DNA of 29,220 nucleotides from MGIIb-O5 sp036154155 (GTDB taxonomy: Archaea > Thermoplasmatota > Poseidoniia > Poseidoniales > Thalassarchaeaceae): NCBI GenBank assembly GCA_036154155.1, contig JAYZLP010000031.1, forward strand, positions 1 to 29,220, in the 5' to 3' direction. A model generated the notes under the pieces. It saw nothing but the letters and a program-made list of their open reading frames with translations. It searched no databases and was not told where the DNA came from. The first letter of the stretch is position 1. Each line of letters starts with the position of its first letter. The position numbers and the translations under genes are program-made. Positions 9,273 through 16,434 of this stretch are shown here, in pieces.

Positions 9273-10685
9273 ATGTCAGATGTCCTGGACCGAATGATGG
9301 AGCGTAGTGATGAGCTTTGGGAGGACTCAATACTGCCGTCCCTAGGTGAATTCATAGAGATCAAGGCTCTCTCGCCTCTTTTCGAGCCAGATTGGAAGTC
9401 CCTGGGGGAATTGGACGCAACAATCGATCTCTTCTGCGGTTGGCTGGATAAGCAGGAAATTTCTGGAATGAGCTATGAGAAGCACACCATTGAGGGGAAA
9501 TCCCCGGTCCTTCTTGTTACCATAGAAGGAAATGGCCCCGGAGAAGTGGTATTCTACTCCCATTTGGACAAACAACCCTCCAAGCCAGAGTTGTGGTCAG
9601 AAGGGCTCCACCCACTCAAGCCAGTAAGAAATGACCCGTGGCTATATGGTAGGGGGTCTATCGACGACGGATATGGTGGCTACCTTTGTGTGACTTCGGT
9701 CAAACTCCTTCAGGAGTTTGGAATGCCACACCCAAAATGCACCTTCCTGATTGAAACCTGCGAGGAGTCCGGATCCTTCGATCTCCCTCCGTACTTGGAT
9801 CTTCTCAGTGACGACCTAGGGGACCCGGACATGATCGTGGTCATGGACAGCGGGGGGCCGGACTATGACCACATCTGGATGACCGAGGCACTCAGGGGAC
9901 TCGTCTCCGGGACCCTTTCTGTGAAGGTATCCCATGAGGGCATACACTCGGGCAACTCCGGGGGCTCGATTCCATCTTCATTCAGGATAGCAAGGACCCT
10001 TCTTGACAGGGTAGAGGACTCTGAAACCGGAAGGATACTGATCCCAGAGATGTACGTTGACGTAGACCCAGACCTCAAGGCGAAGGCGGACTCGCTAGCC
10101 TCAGTCGTTGGCAACTCGATATGGGAGCAATTTCCAACTGTAGACTCCCTGACCCCAGTCGCCGATAGCGTTTCAGAGATGATACTGGGCATGAACTGGC
10201 TACCGTCCCTGTGCGTTATCGGCGCTGATGGAATGCCGCCCGTGCAAGTAGCCGGCAATGTCCTCAGGACAAATACGGATCTGAAGCTGAGTTTTAGGAT
10301 ACCTCCGGGCGTTGATGCTGACTCCCTCGAGCCAATCATCAAGAGGACCCTGGAGGCCGACCCACCATATGGCGCAGAAGTCACGTTCACCCTGGATTCC
10401 TCGGCCAATGGTTTCGACGCACCTCCTCTGGAAGGGGCTGTAAAGGAAGCAATTCACGAGGCTTCGATGCACCTCTCGGGACTGCCCCCTCTGGCTACAT
10501 GGATAGGCGGGACGATACCATTCATGGCCATGATGCAGGGCAGGTACCCAGAGGCCAAGTTCCTCTGCACGGGGCCATCCGGTCCGGGGAACAACGCCCA
10601 CGGGCCTGACGAGAAGCTGCACATCCCCTCTGCGAAGAGGCTCACTGCGGTCCTGTCTTCCACCATAGCCGCAATATCTTCGTAA
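9273..10685 (+). CDS. M20 family metallopeptidase (CNDP-like dipeptidase)
   Basis: Zinc-dependent exopeptidase of the M20 family, closest by motif to the carnosinase/CNDP group. The start is ATG 9273 (MSDVLDRMME); the open frame extends upstream to 9114 but that part overlaps the end of the helicase gene and looks non-homologous. Over 470 residues the expected metal ligands and catalytic residues appear in order: H97 and the following D99 (SHLDKQP), D131 (YGRGSIDDGYG), the Glu pair E164-E165 (ETCEESGS), D192 (VMDSGG), and a late His near residue 444 (NNAHGPDEKLHIPSAKRL). HSGNSGG around residue 225-235 marks the dimerisation-domain boundary. There is no signal peptide, so it is presumably cytoplasmic and involved in peptide turnover. 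It lies 58 bases after the helicase gene, possibly co-transcribed but functionally unrelated. Confidence 0.88.
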   Translation: MSDVLDRMMERSDELWEDSILPSLGEFIEIKALSPLFEPDWKSLGELDATIDLFCGWLDKQEISGMSYEKHTIEGKSPVLLVTIEGNGPGEVVFYSHLDKQPSKPELWSEGLHPLKPVRNDPWLYGRGSIDDGYGGYLCVTSVKLLQEFGMPHPKCTFLIETCEESGSFDLPPYLDLLSDDLGDPDMIVVMDSGGPDYDHIWMTEALRGLVSGTLSVKVSHEGIHSGNSGGSIPSSFRIARTLLDRVEDSETGRILIPEMYVDVDPDLKAKADSLASVVGNSIWEQFPTVDSLTPVADSVSEMILGMNWLPSLCVIGADGMPPVQVAGNVLRTNTDLKLSFRIPPGVDADSLEPIIKRTLEADPPYGAEVTFTLDSSANGFDAPPLEGAVKEAIHEASMHLSGLPPLATWIGGTIPFMAMMQGRYPEAKFLCTGPSGPGNNAHGPDEKLHIPSAKRLTAVLSSTIAAISS

Positions 10686-10696
10686 ATGGCGATAAT

Positions 10697-10710
10697 GCGA
10701 TATTTATCGC
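10697..10710 (+). promoter_or_regulatory. Candidate promoter element (AT-rich core in a GCGATA palindrome)
   Basis: GCGATA-TT-TATCGC is a perfect inverted repeat with an archaeal TATA-like core (ATATTTAT). It begins 11 bases after the M20 peptidase stop and lies about 60 bases before the coiled-coil gene start. It may be the TATA box of that gene, and the symmetry could also make it an operator. Inference only. Confidence 0.4.
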
Positions 10711-10767
10711 CCCCATATTCCGCCGGGGTTAAAGGGGAAGCGTGGCCCGAGTTGTTTGAGGGGAACC

Positions 10768-11400
10768 ATGAGCGAGGAAGAGCAAGTTCCGGCCGCGGAG
10801 GACAACGTCCACGAGCAGCTGGCCATGGAAAAGGAGCGTCTGGACAAGTTGTACGTCGCTTATCAGGCGTTGGAAACAGACTTCTCAGACGCAAAGGCGC
10901 ACATCGAGGTACTCGAGAAGGACGCCATAGACAAGGAGATCGAGAAGGAGGGCCTGGAGGCGCTCCTGAATGAGAAGGACAACCGAATAAGGGAACTCGA
11001 GATAGAGGGCGCCAAGGCCGGTACAAGGGTGAAGCACCTAGAGCCTGAGCTGGAGAAGACCCAGGAGATGTACACCCGCGAGCAGGCTAGGCTCGGCAGA
11101 GTGTTCGAGGTGGCGGAGGAGCTCGACACGGCCCTCCAGACATCGATGGTCGAGATGAAGGCGAGGGACGACTGGTACGCCCAGCACATGAAGCTCTTTG
11201 AGGACCTCAGCGAGGCAATACAGACCAGGTACGCCATGATCGACAGCGCCGTGGAGGCCTACAAGGAGTTCGAGGAGAAGAAGGACCTGTTCAAGGAGAG
11301 GATGGAGGAGACCCTCGAGGCAGCCAAGGAGGCCGCTTCCGAGATGCCGACCGATGAGGAGGGCGACTCCGACGATGACCCTGAGGAAGACGACCACTGA
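10768..11400 (+). CDS. Acidic coiled-coil protein
   Basis: No family is recognised. ATG 10768 is preferred because GAGGGG lies a few bases upstream; an in-frame TTG at 10756 is less likely. The 210-residue protein is almost entirely charged heptad-like helix (ELEIEGAKAGTRVKHLEPELEKTQ and similar), consistent with a long coiled coil from about residue 15 to 190. It ends in a very acidic tail (DEEGDSDDDPEEDDH). There is no signal peptide or membrane segment. Its wording (many E/K/R, few aromatics) fits a structural or adaptor protein such as those that associate with chromosomes, membranes or the cytoskeleton, but nothing in the sequence selects one role. The stop codon directly abuts the stop of the convergent zinc-protein gene. 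Confidence 0.75.
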   Translation: MSEEEQVPAAEDNVHEQLAMEKERLDKLYVAYQALETDFSDAKAHIEVLEKDAIDKEIEKEGLEALLNEKDNRIRELEIEGAKAGTRVKHLEPELEKTQEMYTREQARLGRVFEVAEELDTALQTSMVEMKARDDWYAQHMKLFEDLSEAIQTRYAMIDSAVEAYKEFEEKKDLFKERMEETLEAAKEAASEMPTDEEGDSDDDPEEDDH

Positions 11401-11405
11401 TCAGT
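11396..11405. repeat. Palindrome spanning two convergent stop codons
   Basis: ACTGATCAGT is a perfect 10-bp palindrome centred exactly on the junction between the plus-strand TGA (11398-11400) and the minus-strand TGA (11401-11403). The two genes meet with no spacer. It is short enough to be chance. Confidence 0.6.
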
Positions 11406-12291
11406 TCGGCCGTTTGTGCTTCCAGCAGTAATCCTGATTGTGCATTTTTTGTCTAGTGCAGGGTACCCCGTTTTCTTCTACGTGACTGCATATTTTTCCT
11501 CCCGTCTCCAACTTCCTTTTCTCTAAGAGCGCCTGTCCCCTCTCCACCATCATCTCTTCCATTTCCGCCCATGCTTCCGTCGTGGTGCTACTCAAGTCAA
11601 TGCTTCTTTGGAGATTCTCCATCTCTCCCCCATCGAACCAGAATGCGCCGCAATCCCGGCACCCATCCACGCACAACCATGTGAACTCACCATCAAAAAC
11701 AGTCCCCGAACCTCTGAGTATATTTCCCCTGCTGCTTCGCTTCGCAGACTCAGCCAAACTAGCTATCGCTAATCCAAGAACCAACCCCGCTACGCCACCA
11801 CCACTTCCGATGTGGACGCCCCCCCCTCCTTGGTCGGGTATGTCACATCTGACTTTGACCTCGACCATTCCCGAATTGCAGGTCGGGCAAATAAGATCAC
11901 ACCCCTCTCCATTTTCGAGGAACCGACTCAGGTCATCGGAGTATTTCATGATCCTATCCATGCGCTTGGCATCCAGAAACCGACCCTCGCATTCCTCGCA
12001 TCTGTAGAAACCGTCCATTTTTCCTTTGACGTATCCTGCCTTGAAATCCATCTTCCCGCAGCCCCTGGGGCAATACAGTACATCCAGTTCAGCCATCTGG
12101 CTCAGGTGCTGCTTGCAGAACAACATGCCTTCCATTGCGCGATTCGAGCAGCGTCTTCCAGCCCTGGCCTCCCCCAAGCACATCCTAGCCGAAATGTCCT
12201 GGTGCTGGTGTTCCTTGCAGTACTCCGAATTGTACATGATGTGCTTCGAACAAGCCGAACCGTCGTCCCTGAGCCCCTTGCACCTGGTCAT
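11401..12291 (-). CDS. Multi-zinc-site protein: three Cys3His modules plus two zinc ribbons
   Basis: A 296-residue protein with three modules of identical spacing, C-x9-C-x10-C-x2-H: C4/C14/C25/H28, C38/C48/C59/H62 and C268/C278/C289/H292. They resemble the short 'CxxH' domains (DUF5763-like) whose sequence runs C-K-x-G-C...YC-x-x-H. Between them lie two ribbon-like units of the TFIIB-type zinc-finger family: C74-C78...C98-C101 followed by RFLDAKRMDRI, and C135-C138...C211-C214 followed by FWFDGGEMENL. The second ribbon is split by a Gly-rich hydrophobic stretch (about 156-180) that could be a membrane hairpin. It starts immediately after the stop of the acyltransferase gene, so it is the last gene of a three-gene operon. 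Metal binding is well supported; the biological role is unknown. Confidence 0.75.
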   Translation of the reverse strand: MTRCKGLRDDGSACSKHIMYNSEYCKEHQHQDISARMCLGEARAGRRCSNRAMEGMLFCKQHLSQMAELDVLYCPRGCGKMDFKAGYVKGKMDGFYRCEECEGRFLDAKRMDRIMKYSDDLSRFLENGEGCDLICPTCNSGMVEVKVRCDIPDQGGGGVHIGSGGGVAGLVLGLAIASLAESAKRSSRGNILRGSGTVFDGEFTWLCVDGCRDCGAFWFDGGEMENLQRSIDLSSTTTEAWAEMEEMMVERGQALLEKRKLETGGKICSHVEENGVPCTRQKMHNQDYCWKHKRPN

Positions 12292-13017
12292 TCATCCACC
12301 CGGTTTGGTTCCGTCAGCGAGCCTAATGCATTTAGCAGGTATCCCGCCCCAGACCTCCCCAGGGGGTATTTCAGTCCACTTCGGCACGACTGCTCTGGAA
12401 GCCACCACTGCACCCTCTCCAATCGTGCATCCCGGCTGGACTATGGAACCAGTCCCAATCAGTGCGCCATCGCCAATCACAACAGGGGCCATCACCAACT
12501 CCCCCTTCTCCGTGAGATGTGCATTGATTGTCGCATATCCCCCAATTACTACTTTGTCCCCTATTGTGACAGATCCCGCGTCATTCACATTGGGTGAGTT
12601 GATCTGCGCGCCCTTCCCGATTTTTGCTCCTGATAGCCTGTAGTACAGGTTCCCGATGAACGATGGGACCAGGTGCGGGAGGAAGAAGAGGGCTATCTTG
12701 TGGAAAACCATGGACCACGCCCACTGAATTGTCAGAAACGACTCCAAGGGATATCTCCCGGGATCCAACCTGGGCCGGAGAAGCCCACCCAGGAAACCGC
12801 ATAGAATCACTAGGGTGATTCCCCAGACAACTATAGACAATCCAAGCGAGATGCCGGTTGCGAGGTGGTCAACCCAGTACTCACCATTCGACAGGTAATC
12901 CTGAAGCTCAGTGAAAAGTGAGATTGCGGGTACTGCGGCAATCCCCACGATGCAGGCTAGGAAGGGCACTATCAGCAGGGTCAGGACGTTCTGAACTATC
13001 GTGAATGATCCTCTCAT
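12292..13017 (-). CDS. Membrane-anchored hexapeptide-repeat acyltransferase
   Basis: Probably an O- or N-acyltransferase with a left-handed beta-helix. The first half has two hydrophobic membrane segments (about residues 6-32 and 48-75). The second half shows repeated hexapeptide turns (VTIGDKVVIGGYATINAH, VVIGDGALIGTGSIVQPG, CTIGEGAVVASRAVV) and ends with the usual GGIPAKCIR, where a sugar or acyl acceptor transferase closes the helix. NAHLTEKG may carry the catalytic His. The layout resembles the C-terminal part of Pls/PosA-type proteins. I chose ATG 13017, which overlaps the MFS stop as TGATG; a GTG at 13020 is one codon earlier. It sits between a transporter and a zinc protein in one operon, which suggests modification of a small molecule or envelope component. 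The acceptor is unknown. Confidence 0.75.
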   Translation of the reverse strand: MRGSFTIVQNVLTLLIVPFLACIVGIAAVPAISLFTELQDYLSNGEYWVDHLATGISLGLSIVVWGITLVILCGFLGGLLRPRLDPGRYPLESFLTIQWAWSMVFHKIALFFLPHLVPSFIGNLYYRLSGAKIGKGAQINSPNVNDAGSVTIGDKVVIGGYATINAHLTEKGELVMAPVVIGDGALIGTGSIVQPGCTIGEGAVVASRAVVPKWTEIPPGEVWGGIPAKCIRLADGTKPGG

Positions 13018-14855
13018 CACTCTTCCTCCGTACCAACTAATCCTGCTTCCCGATCCACCTGGTTTGCTACCCTAATGCCCTCATCGACGTCAACGACGAA
13101 GAAGAAGCCCATGCCAATCAGTATCGGAATAACCACGCTGAGAAGCCCCATCCTGCTATCCATGGAGGCCGCGACAACAGCATAAACGATCGGACCTAGT
13201 ACCGAGACGGCCTTACCAATGAAGGCGAAGAACCCGAAGAACTCAGTCGTCTTGGAGGCGGGTATTAGCATGCTGAAGAGGCTTCTTGAGAGGGCCCCTG
13301 CAACTCCCATCACCATCCCAAAAGACATTCCCAGGATTATCCATTGTTTGTTAATCCCAAGTCCAGCGGGCTCCCAAAGGTTGTCCCTGAGGAAATTCGG
13401 CCACCAGTCTATCGGGCCGCCTTCTATCACAGTCGGGTGTTCGTCCCCCACTGAGGACTCACCACTCAAATCTCCCCCGAGGAAGGAGAAGGAGAATCTG
13501 TGACTGGTCATTACCGACATTCCGGTTGAGAGATCCACGGCCTCCTCTAAATCCAGAAGAGTACGCTCATCGCCTCCCGACTTGAGGTAATACAGGAAGG
13601 CGGATCGGAACTCCTCATCCCCCTCTCCAGTCTCACTGACCCAACCATCAACCCCTCTGCCGTACAAGGTGGAAAGACGGTACGCCTCCTCATCTTCGTC
13701 CCAGTCGTACTGGAAGTCATACCTCTCGTGATCATCTCCGAGCTCCAAAGGGGCGAATCCAACACCAAGTACAGAGATGACGCAGAAAATTGTAAGTGCA
13801 GCCCCTAGAATGTTCTTGTTGCTGTATTTGCTAGCTAACTTACCTCCAATAATGGTCATCGGAATCGCAGCTATGTTGGCCGAGAGAAGAAGAACGAAGT
13901 TCATGCTGATGTCAATCCTGAGAACTGAATCTGCATAAGCCGCCGCAAGTCCACCTATGGCGTTGATGCCGTCGTAGAAGAGAAGATATCCAATCATGAA
14001 GAGAGTCAGAATCCTGTACCTCCTGATCTCGGAGAATGTATTCCTGATCTCTCTGACCCCATCGATCACTGCCTCTCCGAAAGAGGCATACTCGGTCGGG
14101 TTCGGGATCTCTGGTTCAGGAGTGTGCCTGAAGATAGGAAACGAGAACCCCAGCCACCAGAGAGCGCTAGTTACGAAAACGAAAGACTGGACAAATGGGT
14201 CACTGAATCCTAGCTTTAGGCCAACAATTAGATGGATGGTGAGAAGGGAAGAGCCTCCGAGGAATCCGTATGCATAACCCCAACTCGATATGTGATCCAT
14301 CAGCCTCTTGTCACCTAGGTACGGAAGGAATGCTGAGTATATTGCATGCCCCCCAGCAAACCCTATGTTGCCCATGATTAGGCAAATTGCTAGGAACTTG
14401 TACGATGAGCCATCATCCATGTGAGGGGCCAATCCCATTAGCGCCGTGAATAGTATGCCGACGATTGTGTAAATCTTCAGTATCCTCTTCTTTATTGGCA
14501 TCCTGTCAGCAATGGCACCTAGGATAGGGCTGACTATAGCAACAAAGACACTCGACACCCCAAGAACCACTGCATAGAAGCTGTCCCCGGTGAAAGTCAT
14601 CCCAGCATAGTCAGCACTTCCCCCATTCGCTAGGTTGAACATATTCGAGAGGAGAGTCGGCACCACTACAGTGATGACAGTTAACGCGAAAGCCTGGTTC
14701 GCCCAATCGAACCAGTACCAACCCTGGAGGGCCTTCTTGGAGTCGGGATCCATCTCTCTCAGAAGCTGAGCAACAATATCTGAGTTCTCCACTCCCGCAT
14801 TCGGATTGTCGGACACGTGCTTCGGACATGTTATCGAGTCTTTAGTGTCGCCCAA
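13017..14855 (-). CDS. UMF1/Atg22-type MFS transporter with a large extracellular insertion
   Basis: Major facilitator of the UMF1 family, recognised from KKALQGWYWFDWANQAFALTV near the start, then repeated hydrophobic helices and the loop motif GAIADRMPIKKRI. About 12 membrane helices can be drawn. Between roughly residues 365 and 500 there is an acidic, non-hydrophobic insertion of about 130 residues (beginning FAPLELGDD, ending near WEPAGLGINKQW) that ordinary UMF1 proteins lack; it should lie outside the cell. The start is uncertain: TTG 14855 gives 612 residues, GTG 14816 is possible, and ATG 14753 (MDPDSKKALQ) begins right at the conserved part. It is the first gene of the operon with the acyltransferase and zinc protein. 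The substrate cannot be told. Confidence 0.82.
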   Translation of the reverse strand: MGDTKDSITCPKHVSDNPNAGVENSDIVAQLLREMDPDSKKALQGWYWFDWANQAFALTVITVVVPTLLSNMFNLANGGSADYAGMTFTGDSFYAVVLGVSSVFVAIVSPILGAIADRMPIKKRILKIYTIVGILFTALMGLAPHMDDGSSYKFLAICLIMGNIGFAGGHAIYSAFLPYLGDKRLMDHISSWGYAYGFLGGSSLLTIHLIVGLKLGFSDPFVQSFVFVTSALWWLGFSFPIFRHTPEPEIPNPTEYASFGEAVIDGVREIRNTFSEIRRYRILTLFMIGYLLFYDGINAIGGLAAAYADSVLRIDISMNFVLLLSANIAAIPMTIIGGKLASKYSNKNILGAALTIFCVISVLGVGFAPLELGDDHERYDFQYDWDEDEEAYRLSTLYGRGVDGWVSETGEGDEEFRSAFLYYLKSGGDERTLLDLEEAVDLSTGMSVMTSHRFSFSFLGGDLSGESSVGDEHPTVIEGGPIDWWPNFLRDNLWEPAGLGINKQWIILGMSFGMVMGVAGALSRSLFSMLIPASKTTEFFGFFAFIGKAVSVLGPIVYAVVAASMDSRMGLLSVVIPILIGMGFFFVVDVDEGIRVANQVDREAGLVGTEEE

Positions 14856-14922
14856 GAATTAGCGATTGGTCCGCTTACGAAACTGTCGCCAATCTCAATA
14901 AGAACCCCATCGGGGGGTGTCC

Positions 14923-16056
14923 ATGGGTCAGGCTTGCGGGCTGATGGGCGATGGTTCCAAGTCAGTCAAGGTCCACCATCTGGTGAAGGCACCTGAGAAC
15001 ACCCCTGAATCAGTGTCCATAAGGGAGTCTTGGGATGCTAGCAAGCCTGTCACGGTCTACAAAACCCCCGAGAATCTTCCTGACGGCACTCCTTGTCAGG
15101 CAGTTACAGTAATTCTCAGGACCAAGGGTTGTGCCTGGTGGTGGAAATCGGGTTGCACTTTCTGCGGTTACTTCAACGACGTTAGGGACGATGTAACTTC
15201 TGAGGACATGTTCAACCAATGGGAGGAGGCAAAGCGCCGTACTAACAACTTCGAAGGTTGTGAAATGATCAAGATTTACACATCCGGGACATTTTTCGAG
15301 GACAGGGAGAACCCCCCTGAGTGGCAAGAAGCAGTCCTAAGGGAGACGCACGAAATGGGACTCCATCTGGTAATCGAGGCACAGGCTCAGATGTGTACTC
15401 CCGAGAAACTTGCCTGGGTTGCTGAGAGGCACCCCGGGTGCACGGTAGCAATAGGGCTCGAGGCATATGATGACACAGTACTCCGATTCCATGCAAACAA
15501 GGGATTCTCAACTAAGCAATGGAACAGAGCAGTCGAATCATTGAGGAATAACGGACTAAGGGTGAAGACATATCTTCTATTCAAACCCCCATTCATGTCT
15601 GAGGCAGATGCCCTCCTCCATACTTCGAAATGGATATCCGAGGTCGCCCCCCTCTCGGATGAGGTGTCAATCAACCCAATGAACATCCAGAAGAGAACAA
15701 TAGTCGACAGGCTGTTCAGGAACCGGGAGTACAGGCCACCCTGGCTTTGGTCGTTGGTTGAGATGATCGCCGTTTCTCACGACTCGATTTCAGAGGCGGA
15801 CTGCAGAGTCATCGTACACCCCACTGCAGGTGGTAAAATCAGGGGCTCCCACAATTGCGGCAAGTGCGATTCAGATGTCGTCGCAGCCATAGAGAGATAC
15901 TCGGTTTCGGGAAAAATGGAGGAATTCAAGGGATTGGATTGCGGATGCAAATCATCCTGGCACTCAGAGCTCATCTCCGACAGCAGCCTGCCAACTCCGC
16001 TCGGCTCCGGTAGTGACAGAAGGGGAAACAGGATAGACGCACTTAGGGCGCCATAA
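14923..16056 (+). CDS. Archaeosine radical SAM enzyme RaSEA
   Basis: Radical S-adenosylmethionine enzyme of the family that works with ArcS to make archaeosine at position 15 of archaeal tRNAs. The 4Fe-4S cluster cysteines are C70, C78 and C81, in TKGCAWWWKSGCTFCGYFND, the distinctive wording of this family. KIYTSGTFFEDRENPP, VIEAQAQMCTPEKL, AIGLEAYDD and LLFKPPFMSEADA are further conserved blocks of the SAM barrel. A second Cys group near the C-terminus (HNCGKCDSD and LDCGCKSSWH) may bind another cluster or zinc. ATG 14923 is preferred because GGGGGGTG lies just upstream; GTG 14917 is the longer alternative. It is a single gene, divergent from the MFS transporter and closed by a hairpin. No ArcS is in the window. 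Confidence 0.9.
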   Translation: MGQACGLMGDGSKSVKVHHLVKAPENTPESVSIRESWDASKPVTVYKTPENLPDGTPCQAVTVILRTKGCAWWWKSGCTFCGYFNDVRDDVTSEDMFNQWEEAKRRTNNFEGCEMIKIYTSGTFFEDRENPPEWQEAVLRETHEMGLHLVIEAQAQMCTPEKLAWVAERHPGCTVAIGLEAYDDTVLRFHANKGFSTKQWNRAVESLRNNGLRVKTYLLFKPPFMSEADALLHTSKWISEVAPLSDEVSINPMNIQKRTIVDRLFRNREYRPPWLWSLVEMIAVSHDSISEADCRVIVHPTAGGKIRGSHNCGKCDSDVVAAIERYSVSGKMEEFKGLDCGCKSSWHSELISDSSLPTPLGSGSDRRGNRIDALRAP

Positions 16057-16059
16057 GTA

Positions 16060-16078
16060 CGAGGGACTACGTCCCTCG
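16060..16078 (+). terminator. Intergenic hairpin after RaSEA
   Basis: CGAGGGAC-TAC-GTCCCTCG is a perfect 8-bp stem with a 3-base loop, starting 4 bases after the RaSEA stop codon. No U-run follows, so it is terminator-like by position rather than a classical intrinsic terminator. It could instead protect the 3' end of the transcript. Confidence 0.5.
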
Positions 16079-16146
16079 CCCAATGCTTAAGGGTCAATCT
16101 CCGCTGGTTCGGCCCGCTCCTGCAGCTCGTAGCGAGGTGATTCCCA

Positions 16147-16425
16147 ATGTCAGACCAAGGACCCAGCCAAATCTCAGAGTTCATTCAAGGGGAGAAAGAG
16201 CCCGAGTCTTCCTCCGTCGTTTTAGTGCTCGGGGTGGTTTCAGCGCTCTCATTCCTCGTACTCTATGGGGTTCTTTACCCAGGGAGAGAGATGCCAGTAG
16301 TGTCCGAGCTTCTGCCTATGTTTGAGGGAGTATTCGACTCCGGCATCTGGTTCTTCCTTCTCGGTGCGATGCTTGGAGTATTCGCAATCATCGGGACGAT
16401 GCTAACTGAGGCGACCAGCGAGTGA
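16147..16425 (+). CDS. Small two-helix membrane protein
   Basis: A 92-residue protein not assigned to a family. A short acidic, soluble N-terminus (about 20 residues) is followed by two membrane segments, VVLVLGVVSALSFLVLYGVLY (about 24-44) and WFFLLGAMLGVFAIIGTML (about 68-86). GAGGTGA lies upstream of the ATG. The next gene begins 9 bases after its stop with its Shine-Dalgarno (GAGGTGA) overlapping the stop codon, so the two proteins are probably made together and may form one membrane complex. Heme-copper oxidases have small accessory subunits of this size, which fits the neighbour's fold. That link is inference. Confidence 0.7.
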   Translation: MSDQGPSQISEFIQGEKEPESSSVVLVLGVVSALSFLVLYGVLYPGREMPVVSELLPMFEGVFDSGIWFFLLGAMLGVFAIIGTMLTEATSE

Positions 16426-16434
16426 GGTGATACC

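Noticed and set aside
12026..12643. Long plus-strand open frames opposite the zinc protein and acyltransferase genes
   Set aside because: They have no recognisable domains and oppose genes with clear motifs, so they are antisense shadows.
16079..16146. Possible tRNA-like segment with GGTTCG before the small membrane protein gene
   Set aside because: No acceptor stem or anticodon arm could be paired; only the GGTTCG string resembles a T arm.
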